This document shows, piece after piece, positions 19,293 through 25,964 of a stretch of 64,000 bases of DNA (the first letter of the stretch is position 1; each line of letters starts with the position of its first letter). The notes under the pieces are model-generated. The model was not told where the DNA came from. It saw only the letters and a list, made by a program, of their open reading frames with translations, and made no database searches. The stretch is taken from positions 2,790,001 to 2,854,000 of the forward strand of contig NZ_CP022600.1 of assembly GCF_002952215.1 (NCBI RefSeq), read 5' to 3'. The position numbers and the translations under genes are program-made. The stretch comes from Porphyrobacter sp. HT-58-2 (GTDB taxonomy: Bacteria > Pseudomonadota > Alphaproteobacteria > Sphingomonadales > Sphingomonadaceae).

Positions 19293-19469
19293 TCAGCCGA
19301 CGGCGACAACCTGACGCCCGTTATAGTGGCCGCAGTGGCCGCAGATATTGTGCGGGCGCTTCAGCTCGCCGCAGTTCGGGCATTCGTGAAACGCCTCGAC
19401 CTTGAGGGCATCGTGCGAACGACGCATGCCGCGACGGGAAGGCGATACTTTTCTCTTGGGGACAGCCAT
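19293..19469 (-). CDS. rpmF: 50S ribosomal protein L32
   Basis: A 58-residue protein: [20 protein letters not shown], a middle segment, then four cysteines in ECPNCGEL and [11 protein letters not shown] that form the zinc ribbon, ending RQVVAVG. This is the standard bacterial L32 of the large ribosomal subunit. It is the first gene of the rpmF-plsX-fabH operon, 29 bp upstream of plsX. Confidence 0.95.
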   Translation of the reverse strand: MAVPKRKVSPSRRGMRRSHDALKVEAFHECPNCGELKRPHNICGHCGHYNGRQVVAVG

Positions 19470-19707
19470 GGCGGCACCAATTCCTCAAATAACTTGCGTG
19501 TAGCGCCACCGCCTGTTGCTGACGGCGCCTGTGATTCTCGAAGGCCGCCCTTACGGCAAGGAACGAGCGCGCACAAGCAGCAAGCGGGTGCGCGCATTCC
19601 TTGGCCAGCAGTGGCGGGAAGCCGCGCGCTATAGCGGAAAAATCGCACGTTGCAACCCGCGTGGCCGCGCCCTAGCACGGCGTCGCAAACTTCGAGGGGA
19701 TCTCACC

Positions 19708-20103
19708 ATGACCGCGCTGACTGTAACGCTTGCTGCTGCTGCGGCGGCTGCCTTGCTCAACATCTGGCTGTCGATCCGCATCGGCGCGGTGCGCCGCGCG
19801 CTGTCGATCAGCGTGGGTGACGGCGGCAACGAAAGCCTTCAGCGCCGGATGCGCGCGCAGGCAAACTTCGTCGAGAACACGCCCTTCGTGCTTGTACTCA
19901 TCGCGGCGCTGGAACTGGCGGACGCAGGCGACGGGTGGCTAGCCTATGTCGCGGCGGCCTACATGATCGGCCGGGTGTTGCACGGCTTCGGCATGGACGG
20001 CGGCAACTGGGGCTGGGGCCGGATGATCGGCACACTGGTGACGATGCTGGTTCTGCTGGGTCTCGCCGTGGTGGCGGCGCTGGTGGCAGCGGGGGTGATG
20101 TAG
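19708..20103 (+). CDS. MAPEG-family membrane protein
   Basis: This 131-residue membrane protein has four hydrophobic helices. The loop after the first (LQRRMRAQANFVENTPFVLV) contains the Arg/Asn/Glu pattern of the MAPEG family (membrane-associated proteins in eicosanoid and glutathione metabolism). Bacterial members are often glutathione transferases of unknown substrate. The ATG at 19708 begins the first helix and was preferred to an open frame extending to 19516. It is convergent with the metallo-hydrolase gene. Confidence 0.85.
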   Translation: MTALTVTLAAAAAAALLNIWLSIRIGAVRRALSISVGDGGNESLQRRMRAQANFVENTPFVLVLIAALELADAGDGWLAYVAAAYMIGRVLHGFGMDGGNWGWGRMIGTLVTMLVLLGLAVVAALVAAGVM

Positions 20104-20126
20104 TCCACTCAAAGTGTGGCGCTGAT

Positions 20127-20225
20127 CGGCCCGCCAAAGAGCGGGCCGCAAGCGCGACCGCGCGCCCGCAGTGACGCGGCCGTCAGGCCGTGTGAGCGAG
20201 GATGCCGCACGCCGGACGGCGTGCG
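20127..20225. terminator. Two hairpins between convergent genes
   Basis: Between the MAPEG gene and the convergent hydrolase lie two perfect inverted repeats: CGGCCCGC/GCGGGCCG at 20127-20148 (6-nt loop) and CGCACGCCG/CGGCGTGCG at 20206-20225. Neither has a T-run, so they are only candidate terminators. Confidence 0.4.
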
Positions 20226-20228
20226 AAA

Positions 20229-20894
20229 TCAAGAAAGCGCGTAATCGCTCACGAAAGCATTGGTCTTGCGCTCTCGCCCGAAGGTGCTGGTGGGGCCGTG
20301 GCCGGGGATGAACATCACGTCTTCGCCGAGCGGCCAGAGGCGCTGGGTGATGCTATCGATCAAATCCTGATGATTGCCGCGCGGAAAATCGGTGCGGCCG
20401 ATAGAGCCCTGAAACAGCACGTCCCCGACGATCGCGAAGCGGCTCGGCGCGTGGTAGAATACCACGTGGCCCGGCGTGTGGCCGGGGCAGTGGATCACGT
20501 CCAAGGTGAGTTCCCCCACCGTCACCGTGTCGCCGTGCTTCAGCCAACGGGTCGGCGTAAAGCTCTTGGCGACCATCCCCCAGCGCGGGCCGTCATCGTC
20601 CAATTGGTCGATCCAGAAGCGGTCATCCTCGTGCGGGCCTTCGATGGGCAGGCCCAACTCGTCCGCCAGCATCCCGGTCTGCCCGCAATGGTCGAGATGC
20701 CCGTGGGTGACGAGCAGCTTTTCGAGCGTGACGCCCGCCTTGGCGACGGCCTCCTTGAGCTTGTCGAGATCCCCGCCCGGATCGACCAGCGCGCCTTTCA
20801 TGGTCTTGGTGCACCAGATCAGCGAGCAGTTCTGTTGCAGCGGCGTCACAGGAATGATCGCGGCGCGCATGGGGAGTGTGGGTTGGTCGGTCAT
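20229..20894 (-). CDS. MBL-fold metallo-hydrolase (glyoxalase II-like)
   Basis: A 221-residue metallo-beta-lactamase-fold hydrolase. The metal motif HxHxDH is in LVTHGHLDHCGQTG. Further ligands lie in HCPGHTPGHVVFY, in the Asp of FAIVGDVLFQGSIGRTDF, and in the final His of FIPGHGPTSTFGRE. The pattern matches hydroxyacylglutathione hydrolase-like (YcbL/glyoxalase II) proteins. The substrate is probably a thioester such as S-lactoylglutathione, but this is not proven. The start was set at MTDQPTLPMRA (20894); the later ATG in MRAAIIPV is an alternative. Confidence 0.88.
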   Translation of the reverse strand: MTDQPTLPMRAAIIPVTPLQQNCSLIWCTKTMKGALVDPGGDLDKLKEAVAKAGVTLEKLLVTHGHLDHCGQTGMLADELGLPIEGPHEDDRFWIDQLDDDGPRWGMVAKSFTPTRWLKHGDTVTVGELTLDVIHCPGHTPGHVVFYHAPSRFAIVGDVLFQGSIGRTDFPRGNHQDLIDSITQRLWPLGEDVMFIPGHGPTSTFGRERKTNAFVSDYALS

Positions 20895-20940
20895 GTAAGC
20901 GGGACTGCGCATTTTGTCGGCGATACGCAACCGCGATTTT

Positions 20941-21234
20941 TCAGGATTGGCGCAGCACTGGCTCTTCCCATGGGCCAACGTCCAACTCGATGTCGAGCGG
21001 CTCTGTCGGAACGAGGTCGGCCCTTGAGTTCAGCTTTGCCTGCAATCCAGCGACAGCATCCTCTCGACGGGAATAGATGCCTGATGGCGGATAGTCATTC
21101 ATCCAATAGCCGCCACATTCTTCGTCCGGCTCGTTGAAAGTCTCGGTCGCGAACTGGAACAGGCCATCAGGACGAACGAAAAGACGCCCCCGCCGGTTGC
21201 CTACCATCAATAATTCGGTCGCTGTGGCGATCAT
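20941..21234 (-). CDS. Hypothetical protein
   Basis: A 97-residue soluble protein of no family I recognise. It is rich in aromatic and acidic residues (FATETFNEPDEECGGYWMND, YPPSGIYSRREDA) with no signal peptide or membrane helix. It lies immediately downstream of the S24 repressor in the same orientation (9 bp apart) and may be co-transcribed with it. Codon use is less GC-biased than in neighbouring core genes, which suggests it belongs to the accessory region. Confidence 0.6.
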   Translation of the reverse strand: MIATATELLMVGNRRGRLFVRPDGLFQFATETFNEPDEECGGYWMNDYPPSGIYSRREDAVAGLQAKLNSRADLVPTEPLDIELDVGPWEEPVLRQS

Positions 21235-21243
21235 GGCGGTAGG

Positions 21244-21924
21244 CTAAACCCGCCCCCCCTTCCACACAACCCGGCCGATGATCTCGACCTCATCCGCCGC
21301 CACCTCGACCGGCGGGTAGGCGAGGTTCTGCGACAATAGCGCCACCCGCCCTGCCCCGGCGCTGGCAACGCGCTTCACCATCAGCGTGTCGCCGAGGCGT
21401 ACCACGTGGATGCCGTCGCGGAACGGGCGGGGGCTGCGGTCGACGAGGATCTCGTCGCCGTCGTTCAGCAGCGGCTCCATCGAATCCCCCTCGACCCGGA
21501 TCGCCGATAGCTGCGCGCGTTCCAGCCCCTGTTCGGCCAGCCAGCGGCGCGAGAAGCGGAAGGTGTCGAACGCCCCCTCACCGCCTGCCACCCGCCCCGG
21601 CCCGGCTGACGCACCGAGATCGAGCCGAGGCACCTCGACCCACTCGCCCGCGTCGCGGCGCTTAGGGGTACTTTCGTAGGAATTTTCCTGCGCCTCTCGC
21701 AACTCCTCCTCGCCCACCCCGAAAAACCGGGCGAGCTTGGCGCGGTCCTGTTCCTCCAGCTTGCGCGGGCTTCCTTTGCGAATGAATTGCTGGAGATAGG
21801 TCGGATTGCGCCCAAGCAATTCGGACAGGGCGGCAAGGCTAACCCCCCTCCCCTGCGACAATTCCAGCAGGCGGGCGCGTGGGCCTTGTAGGGCTTGGGT
21901 GGGATTTTGCGGAGGATAAGACAT
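21244..21924 (-). CDS. LexA/CI-like S24-family transcriptional repressor
   Basis: The 226-residue protein has an N-terminal helix-turn-helix (about residues 25-55, SLAALSELLGRNPTYLQQF) and a C-terminal S24 peptidase domain. The catalytic Ser is in VEGDSMEPLLNDGDEI and the Lys in TLMVKRVAS. The linker contains an Ala-Gly in LGASAGPGRVAG that could be the self-cleavage site. Proteins of this type repress their own promoter and release it after RecA-dependent or spontaneous cleavage. Two inverted repeats in front of the start are the likely operators. An IS element is inserted next to them, separating this gene from its divergent neighbours. Confidence 0.87.
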   Translation of the reverse strand: MSYPPQNPTQALQGPRARLLELSQGRGVSLAALSELLGRNPTYLQQFIRKGSPRKLEEQDRAKLARFFGVGEEELREAQENSYESTPKRRDAGEWVEVPRLDLGASAGPGRVAGGEGAFDTFRFSRRWLAEQGLERAQLSAIRVEGDSMEPLLNDGDEILVDRSPRPFRDGIHVVRLGDTLMVKRVASAGAGRVALLSQNLAYPPVEVAADEVEIIGRVVWKGGRV

Positions 21925-21930
21925 GGAAAC

Positions 21931-21967
21931 ATCCTACGCGAAGGATTTTTCCTAGACAAGTAGGAAA
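21931..21967. promoter_or_regulatory. Two operator-like inverted repeats upstream of the S24 repressor
   Basis: Site 1, 21931-21946: ATCCT-N6-AGGAT. Site 2, 21948-21967: TTTCCTA-N6-TAGGAAA. Both have perfect arms around 6-bp spacers, share the TCCT...AGGA core and are centred 19 bp apart. Site 1 overlaps the repressor's ribosome-binding region. The right arm of site 2 is also the 8-bp target duplicated by the adjacent IS element. Autoregulation is inferred. Confidence 0.55.
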
Positions 21968-21968
21968 T
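21961..21968 (+). repeat. Left copy of the 8-bp target site duplication
   Basis: TAGGAAAT immediately before the left IS end. The identical octamer follows the right end at 23687-23694. An 8-bp duplication is the established length for IS1595-family insertions. Confidence 0.85.
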
Positions 21969-21993
21969 GGCTATTATCCCCTTGCGACACGTA
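21969..21993 (+). repeat. Left terminal inverted repeat of the IS
   Basis: 25 bp beginning GGCTATTATCCCCTTGCG and ending CACGTA. It matches the reverse complement of the right end at 21 of 25 positions; the mismatches are confined to positions 15 and 17-19. Confidence 0.88.
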
Positions 21994-22016
21994 GGGCTTT
22001 GTGGCATACAATCCCT

Positions 22017-22895
22017 ATGACGCAGAAAGCCCCCACCCTTCGCCAGTTTCAAGACCGCTTCCCCACGGAAGAAAGCTGCCTTGAGCATCTCAAACTGGTG
22101 CGCTTTGGCGAGCGTCACGAATGCGAGAAGTGCGGCAAGTCGGCCAAGTTCTACCGCATCGCCAAGCGCCGTTCCTACGGTTGCGAGTATTGCGGGCATC
22201 AGATTTACCCGACCGCCGGAACGCCGTTCCACGCGACCCGCACCAGCCTGCGCGACTGGTTCTTTGTCATGTTCCTGTTTTGCTCAAAGCGTAACGGCGT
22301 TGCCGCCAAGGAAGTCGAGCGCCAGATCGGTGTGACCTACAAAACCGCTTGGAGAATGTGCCACGAAATTCGCAAGTATATGGCTGTCGTGGACGGTGAC
22401 GAGCCTATGGGTGGGCCGTTCAAGGTCGTGGAGGTCGATGAGACTTTCATCGGCGGCTATGACAAGGGCGGCTTCGGCGGCAAGGGCAAGACCATTGTTA
22501 TGGGGATGCAGGAGCGCGATGGCCGCATCACCACGCGCATTGTGCCGGATCGCAAGACCGTCTCGCTAGTCCCGCACATTCTCGACCACGTGAAGCCGCA
22601 CACTACGGTCAACACTGATGAACTGCATGGCTACCGCGAAATCGCCATGTGGAACAACTATCGACACAAGACCGTGAACCACTCGAAGGGCGAGTATGTG
22701 AACCCTAGGACCGGCGCGACCGTGAACGGGATCGAAGGTTTTTGGGCGCAACTTAAGCGGTCAATCAACGGCACTCACATTCATGTCAGCCAGAAGCATC
22801 TTTCGAAGTATCTGGGCGAATTTGAGTTCCGTCACAACCGTCGCCACCGTCCTGCGACGATGCTGACTGAGTTGCTTGTTTCTTTCCCGCGCTAG
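22017..22895 (+). CDS. IS1595/ISXO2-family transposase
   Basis: A 292-residue transposase. The N-terminus has a zinc ribbon (ECEKCGK and GCEYCGHQIYPTAGTPFH), typical of the ISXO2-like group. The DDE-type catalytic core has Asp in VVEVDETFIGGYDKGG, Asp in VNTDELHGY, and Asn/Glu in NGIEGFWAQLKRSING. A short C-terminal segment (FEFRHNRRHRP) ends the domain. The start was set at the ATG at 22017, 48 bp inside the left repeat; the frame is open farther upstream but would cross the IS end. All catalytic positions are intact, so the protein should be functional. Confidence 0.93.
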   Translation: MTQKAPTLRQFQDRFPTEESCLEHLKLVRFGERHECEKCGKSAKFYRIAKRRSYGCEYCGHQIYPTAGTPFHATRTSLRDWFFVMFLFCSKRNGVAAKEVERQIGVTYKTAWRMCHEIRKYMAVVDGDEPMGGPFKVVEVDETFIGGYDKGGFGGKGKTIVMGMQERDGRITTRIVPDRKTVSLVPHILDHVKPHTTVNTDELHGYREIAMWNNYRHKTVNHSKGEYVNPRTGATVNGIEGFWAQLKRSINGTHIHVSQKHLSKYLGEFEFRHNRRHRPATMLTELLVSFPR

Positions 22896-22957
22896 GGGCT
22901 TGGCCATGGGCCATGGCGTCTAAGAGGCGGTCAAAGCGGGATTGTGTGGTATCCACG

Positions 22958-23602
22958 TTACTCCCACCTCCCTTCCAGCTTTGCCAAAATATCTTCAAGT
23001 TTAATAAGGGCTTCTTCAGCTTCGGATTTAGCCCTTCTTATTTCATCAGCAGCGTGGAACCCTATTCCGCTTTCACCCTGCATTCCCTTGATAGTTTCTT
23101 CAAAGCGTTTGCTCAACTCCGCGTGAAGCTTCTCCGCCTTACCGACCGTCTCATGTTGGTTAAAGTACAACTGATCAGCGTGCGTTATGGCTAAGGATGC
23201 TTGCTTTTCAGCAGCTTCTACCTTGCCGCGCATTTCCTCAATCGCCTCAGTGAGTAAATCACGTTGCATTTTCAGCGACTGCTCTAAGGCTGCTACACGG
23301 CCCTCAATCGCGGAGAGGTCGCGCGATTTAGCAAGCCCGTGGCTTCGAGCCTTTCGCTCGCCGATGGCAAAAAACACAAGGCCGATGGCAAAGCTGAGGG
23401 CCATGAACCACGCTGGCGGATTTACTAAAAAGCCAATCACTGGACCACTCCCGCACTCTCGCGGAGACCTGCCAGAAATGGCGCAAGCGGTATCCACCTC
23501 TCCCAGTCGCGCAAAGATGAACGCCACAACAAACTGAGAGAAGGAAAAGACGGACACGAGGTAAGGCCATGTCCGCGATAGGAAACTGCGTTCTTGCTGC
23601 AT
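22958..23602 (-). CDS. IS passenger: membrane and coiled-coil protein, unknown function
   Basis: I do not recognise this 214-residue protein. Two hydrophobic helices are near the N-terminus (about residues 11-31, YLVSVFSFSQFVVAFIFARL, and 62-80, PAWFMALSFAIGLVFFAIG), separated by a Cys-containing loop (CAISGRSPRECGSG). The remaining 120 residues are heptad-like coiled coil, rich in Glu, Lys and Ala (AIEGRVAALEQSLKMQRDL, EAEEALIKLEDILAKLEG). It lies wholly inside the IS, convergent with the transposase (62 bp between stops). Its lower GC content and codon use differ from the chromosome, as expected for horizontally moved DNA. It could be cargo for the host or a factor aiding the element; nothing decides this. 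Confidence 0.75.
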   Translation of the reverse strand: MQQERSFLSRTWPYLVSVFSFSQFVVAFIFARLGEVDTACAISGRSPRECGSGPVIGFLVNPPAWFMALSFAIGLVFFAIGERKARSHGLAKSRDLSAIEGRVAALEQSLKMQRDLLTEAIEEMRGKVEAAEKQASLAITHADQLYFNQHETVGKAEKLHAELSKRFEETIKGMQGESGIGFHAADEIRRAKSEAEEALIKLEDILAKLEGRWE

Positions 23603-23661
23603 GGTCCGCCCATAGCATTGCGCCAGACTATGCGGGAGTCCTTGACACTAACTAGCATGAT

Positions 23662-23686
23662 TACGTGCTCCTAGGGGATAATAGCC
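23662..23686 (-). repeat. Right terminal inverted repeat of the IS
   Basis: 25 bp ending GGGGATAATAGCC on the plus strand; on the minus strand it reads GGCTATTATCCCCTAGG and continues to CACGTA, matching the left end at 21 of 25 positions. Confidence 0.88.
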
Positions 23687-23694
23687 TAGGAAAT
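23687..23694 (+). repeat. Right copy of the 8-bp target site duplication
   Basis: TAGGAAAT directly after the right IS end, identical to 21961-21968. Confidence 0.85.
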
Positions 23695-23773
23695 GTTTTG
23701 AAACAAATCAGGAACATCGGGCGAATCGCTCGGTGATCGCCAACCCAGCCAGCAACTTCAGGGACGCAAAACC

Positions 23774-23977
23774 ATGCTGCTTCGGACCATCGAAACCTTC
23801 CTCAGGGCGCATGCCATGCCCGCCACCAAGTTCGGGCGCCTCGCCGCCCATGACCCGCGCTTCGTGCTCGATCTGCGCATGGGCCGCACCCCGCGCCCCG
23901 AGACCGAGCTGCGCACCCGTGCGTGGATGCAGGGCTATGCCGACTGCGCCGCCGCCGAGCAGAAGGAGGCTGCATGA
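23774..23977 (+). CDS. Small protein divergent from the S24 repressor
   Basis: A 67-residue basic protein, MLLRTIETFLRAHAMPATKF, then GRLAAHDPRFVLDLRMGRTP and an Ala/Glu tail. The spacing of helices and the MPATKFGRLAAHDPRFVLDL segment look like a small helix-turn-helix, but I cannot name a family with confidence. Its stop overlaps the next start (ATGA). Before the IS inserted, it would have been divergent from the repressor across the operator pair, the layout of a repressor and its regulated partner. It could be a small DNA-binding protein; this is inference. Confidence 0.65.
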   Translation: MLLRTIETFLRAHAMPATKFGRLAAHDPRFVLDLRMGRTPRPETELRTRAWMQGYADCAAAEQKEAA

Positions 23978-24384
23978 TGCTGACGGAAAGCCTGCGCGAC
24001 CCCTTCGCCCACATTTTCGCCGATCTTGACACCATCGAGATCAAATCGCTGCACGCCGCCTTGCGCCCGCGCAGAACCCTTGCCGACCGGGTTCGCGCCG
24101 CGGTGCTGGGCCTGACCGGCGGGGCCGGTACGGTGCTGGCGCATGAGGAGAAGGCCTGGGCCTCGATCACCTTCGCGGGCACCCGTCACGAGGTGGTAAT
24201 GGAGTTCTGCGGCGCCGATGCGGTGGTCGCGGGAGAGGAATTGATCGAGCGCCTGCCCGATCATGAATTCACCCTCCCCGGCCAGCTGGTCGCCGATGCC
24301 ACCATCACCAAGGTAGACCACCGCTTCGGCGCGATGGAGCGACTGGAGGTGACGGCGGTATTGTTGTTGCTGGAGGAGGGGTGA
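23974..24384 (+). CDS. Hypothetical protein coupled to the small gene
   Basis: A 136-residue soluble protein from the ATG at 23974, which overlaps the upstream stop and follows a strong ribosome-binding site (GAAGGAGG). I recognise no family. It has an Arg-rich segment (LHAALRPRRTLADRVRAAVLG) and beta-rich stretches (WASITFAGTRHEVVMEF, GQLVADATITKVDH). It forms a two-gene unit with the preceding gene, next to the S24 repressor. An open frame starting at 23923 overlaps the upstream gene and was not used. Confidence 0.7.
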   Translation: MMLTESLRDPFAHIFADLDTIEIKSLHAALRPRRTLADRVRAAVLGLTGGAGTVLAHEEKAWASITFAGTRHEVVMEFCGADAVVAGEELIERLPDHEFTLPGQLVADATITKVDHRFGAMERLEVTAVLLLLEEG

Positions 24385-24400
24385 TTTGAGAACCCCGCCT

Positions 24401-24474
24401 CCCCGGCTCTTGAGCCGGGGTCCCGCCACTTCCTCGCCGCAGCAAAGAAGCGGGGTCCCGGGTCAAGCCCGGGA
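24401..24474. repeat. Paired palindromes, REP-like, between convergent genes
   Basis: Two near-perfect palindromes in a 102-bp convergent gap: CCCCGGCTC-TT-GAGCCGGGG at 24401-24420 and TCCCGGG-TCAAG-CCCGGGA at 24456-24474. The second contains GTCAAGCCCGGGA, which recurs at 43370-43382. This fits a dispersed repetitive extragenic palindrome; it may also end transcription from both sides. Confidence 0.55.
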
Positions 24475-24486
24475 AGGCGATGCCCT

Positions 24487-25923
24487 TTAAGTCCTGCGAA
24501 TGACCAAATTCCGGATTTCGCTCATGTCCTCCATCGCGAAGCGGATGCCCTCGCGGCCCAGGCCTGAATCCTTCACCCCGCCATAGGGCATATTGTCCAC
24601 CCGGTAGCTCGGCACGTCATTGATCACCACGCCGCCGACATCGAGCCGATCCCAGGCGTCGAACATCTGGAACAGGTCGCGCGTGAAGATGCCCGCTTGC
24701 AGGCCGAACTTGGAGTTGTTGACCTCCTCCAGCGCGGCGTCGAAATCATCGAAGCGTTGCAGGATCGCCAGCGGCCCGAAGGCTTCCTCGTTCTTCGCCT
24801 TGGCATCCTCAGGCACGCCTTCGAGCAGGGTTGCCTCCAGCATATTGCCGCGCGTCAGGCCCCCGCCGCACAAGAGGGTCGCGCCTGCTGCTACGGCGTC
24901 GTCGATCCAGCCCTTCAGCCGCTTTGCCTCGCCGTCGGAAATCATCGGGCCGATGAAGGTTTCGCGGTCCTTGGGGTCGCCCGCGATCAGTTTTCCCGCG
25001 CGTTCGACCAGCATCGCCTTGAAGGTGTCATACACATTGGCGTGGATCAGGATGCGCTGCACCCCGATGCAGGACTGGCCCGACTGGTAGAACGCCCCGA
25101 AGATCACCCGCTCGAGCGCGTCGGCAAGGTCCGCGTCCTTGTCGATGATGACGGCGGCATTGCCGCCGAGCTCCAGCACGACCTTCTTCTTGCCCGCCTT
25201 GGCCTTCAAGTCCCAGCCCACCCCCGGCGAGCCGGTGAAGGAGAGCAGCTTCAGCCGCTCGTCCTCGGTGAACAGGTCCGCGCCGTCGCGGCTGGCGGGG
25301 AGGATGCTGAAGGCACCCTCGGGCAGCACGTCGCATTCGGCCAGCACTTCGCCCATGATGATCGCACCCAAGGGCGTCTTGGAGGCAGGCTTCATCACGA
25401 AGGGGCAGCCGACCGCGATAGCCGGCGCGATCTTGTGCGCGGCGAGGTTCAGCGGGAAGTTGAACGGGCTGATGAAGCTGCACGGCCCGATCGGCACGCG
25501 CTTCCACATCCCCATGTAACCCTTGGCGCGCGGGGAAATGTCGAGCGGCTGGACTTCCCCGTAGTTCCGCACCGCTTCCTCTGCGGCGATGCGGAAGGTG
25601 TCGATCAGGCGCGTGACTTCGCCCTCGGCATCCTTGATCGGCTTGCCCGCCTCGACGCACAGGGCAAAGCTGAGTTCGTCGAAGCGTTCCCTGAACCGCC
25701 GGACGCAATGCATCAGTACGTCCTGCTTTTCGTAAGAAGCCAGCCGCGCCATCGGCTCGGCGGCGCGTACGGCCCCGGCGATGCCTTCCTCGATGATGTC
25801 CGGCGTCGCCAGCGCGGTGCGAAACGCGACCTCGCCGGTATATTTGTCGGTCACCGCAAGATCGGTGTTGGGCTGCACCGCCTTGTTGTTGAGGTAGAGC
25901 GGGTAGGTGTCTTTCAATTTCAT
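24487..25923 (-). CDS. NAD(P)-dependent aldehyde dehydrogenase
   Basis: A 478-residue aldehyde dehydrogenase superfamily protein. The catalytic Cys is in YQSGQSCIGVQRI, the general-base Glu in VVLELGGNAAV, and the cofactor-site Asn in SFISPFNFPLNLA. The start ATG at 25923 follows the stop of the ThDP enzyme gene by 41 bp; an open extension to 26070 overlaps that gene. The pairing with an acetolactate-synthase-like enzyme and a 2-hydroxyacid dehydrogenase suggests a pathway handling an aldehyde made from a 2-keto acid. The exact substrate (for example lactaldehyde or glycolaldehyde) is not visible. Confidence 0.9.
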   Translation of the reverse strand: MKLKDTYPLYLNNKAVQPNTDLAVTDKYTGEVAFRTALATPDIIEEGIAGAVRAAEPMARLASYEKQDVLMHCVRRFRERFDELSFALCVEAGKPIKDAEGEVTRLIDTFRIAAEEAVRNYGEVQPLDISPRAKGYMGMWKRVPIGPCSFISPFNFPLNLAAHKIAPAIAVGCPFVMKPASKTPLGAIIMGEVLAECDVLPEGAFSILPASRDGADLFTEDERLKLLSFTGSPGVGWDLKAKAGKKKVVLELGGNAAVIIDKDADLADALERVIFGAFYQSGQSCIGVQRILIHANVYDTFKAMLVERAGKLIAGDPKDRETFIGPMISDGEAKRLKGWIDDAVAAGATLLCGGGLTRGNMLEATLLEGVPEDAKAKNEEAFGPLAILQRFDDFDAALEEVNNSKFGLQAGIFTRDLFQMFDAWDRLDVGGVVINDVPSYRVDNMPYGGVKDSGLGREGIRFAMEDMSEIRNLVIRRT

Positions 25924-25964
25924 CGGGCGTCCTTCCCCCTCCCGCCAGCGGGAGGGAAGCGAGA

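Larger units (their letters stand above)
21969..23686 (+). mobile_element. IS1595-family insertion sequence with a passenger gene (1718 bp)
   Basis: A complete element, apparently undisrupted, bounded by 25-bp terminal inverted repeats (21969-21993 and 23662-23686; 21 of 25 positions match, the outer 14, GGCTATTATCCCCT, perfectly). It is flanked by the 8-bp duplication TAGGAAAT. It carries an ISXO2/IS1595-type transposase on the plus strand and a convergent unknown gene on the minus strand. Terminal GG, 8-bp duplication and transposase type agree with the family. Passenger genes are known in some IS1595 members, but I do not recognise this one. The element lies in the repressor's operator/promoter region. 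The ends and transposase look undamaged, so it may be recently active. Confidence 0.9.

Noticed and set aside
23671..23692. Palindrome CCTAGG-N9-CCTAGG at the right IS junction as a third repressor operator
   Set aside because: Half of it is IS end and half is the duplicated target, and the spacer is not the 6 bp of the other two sites; it likely arises by chance at the junction.
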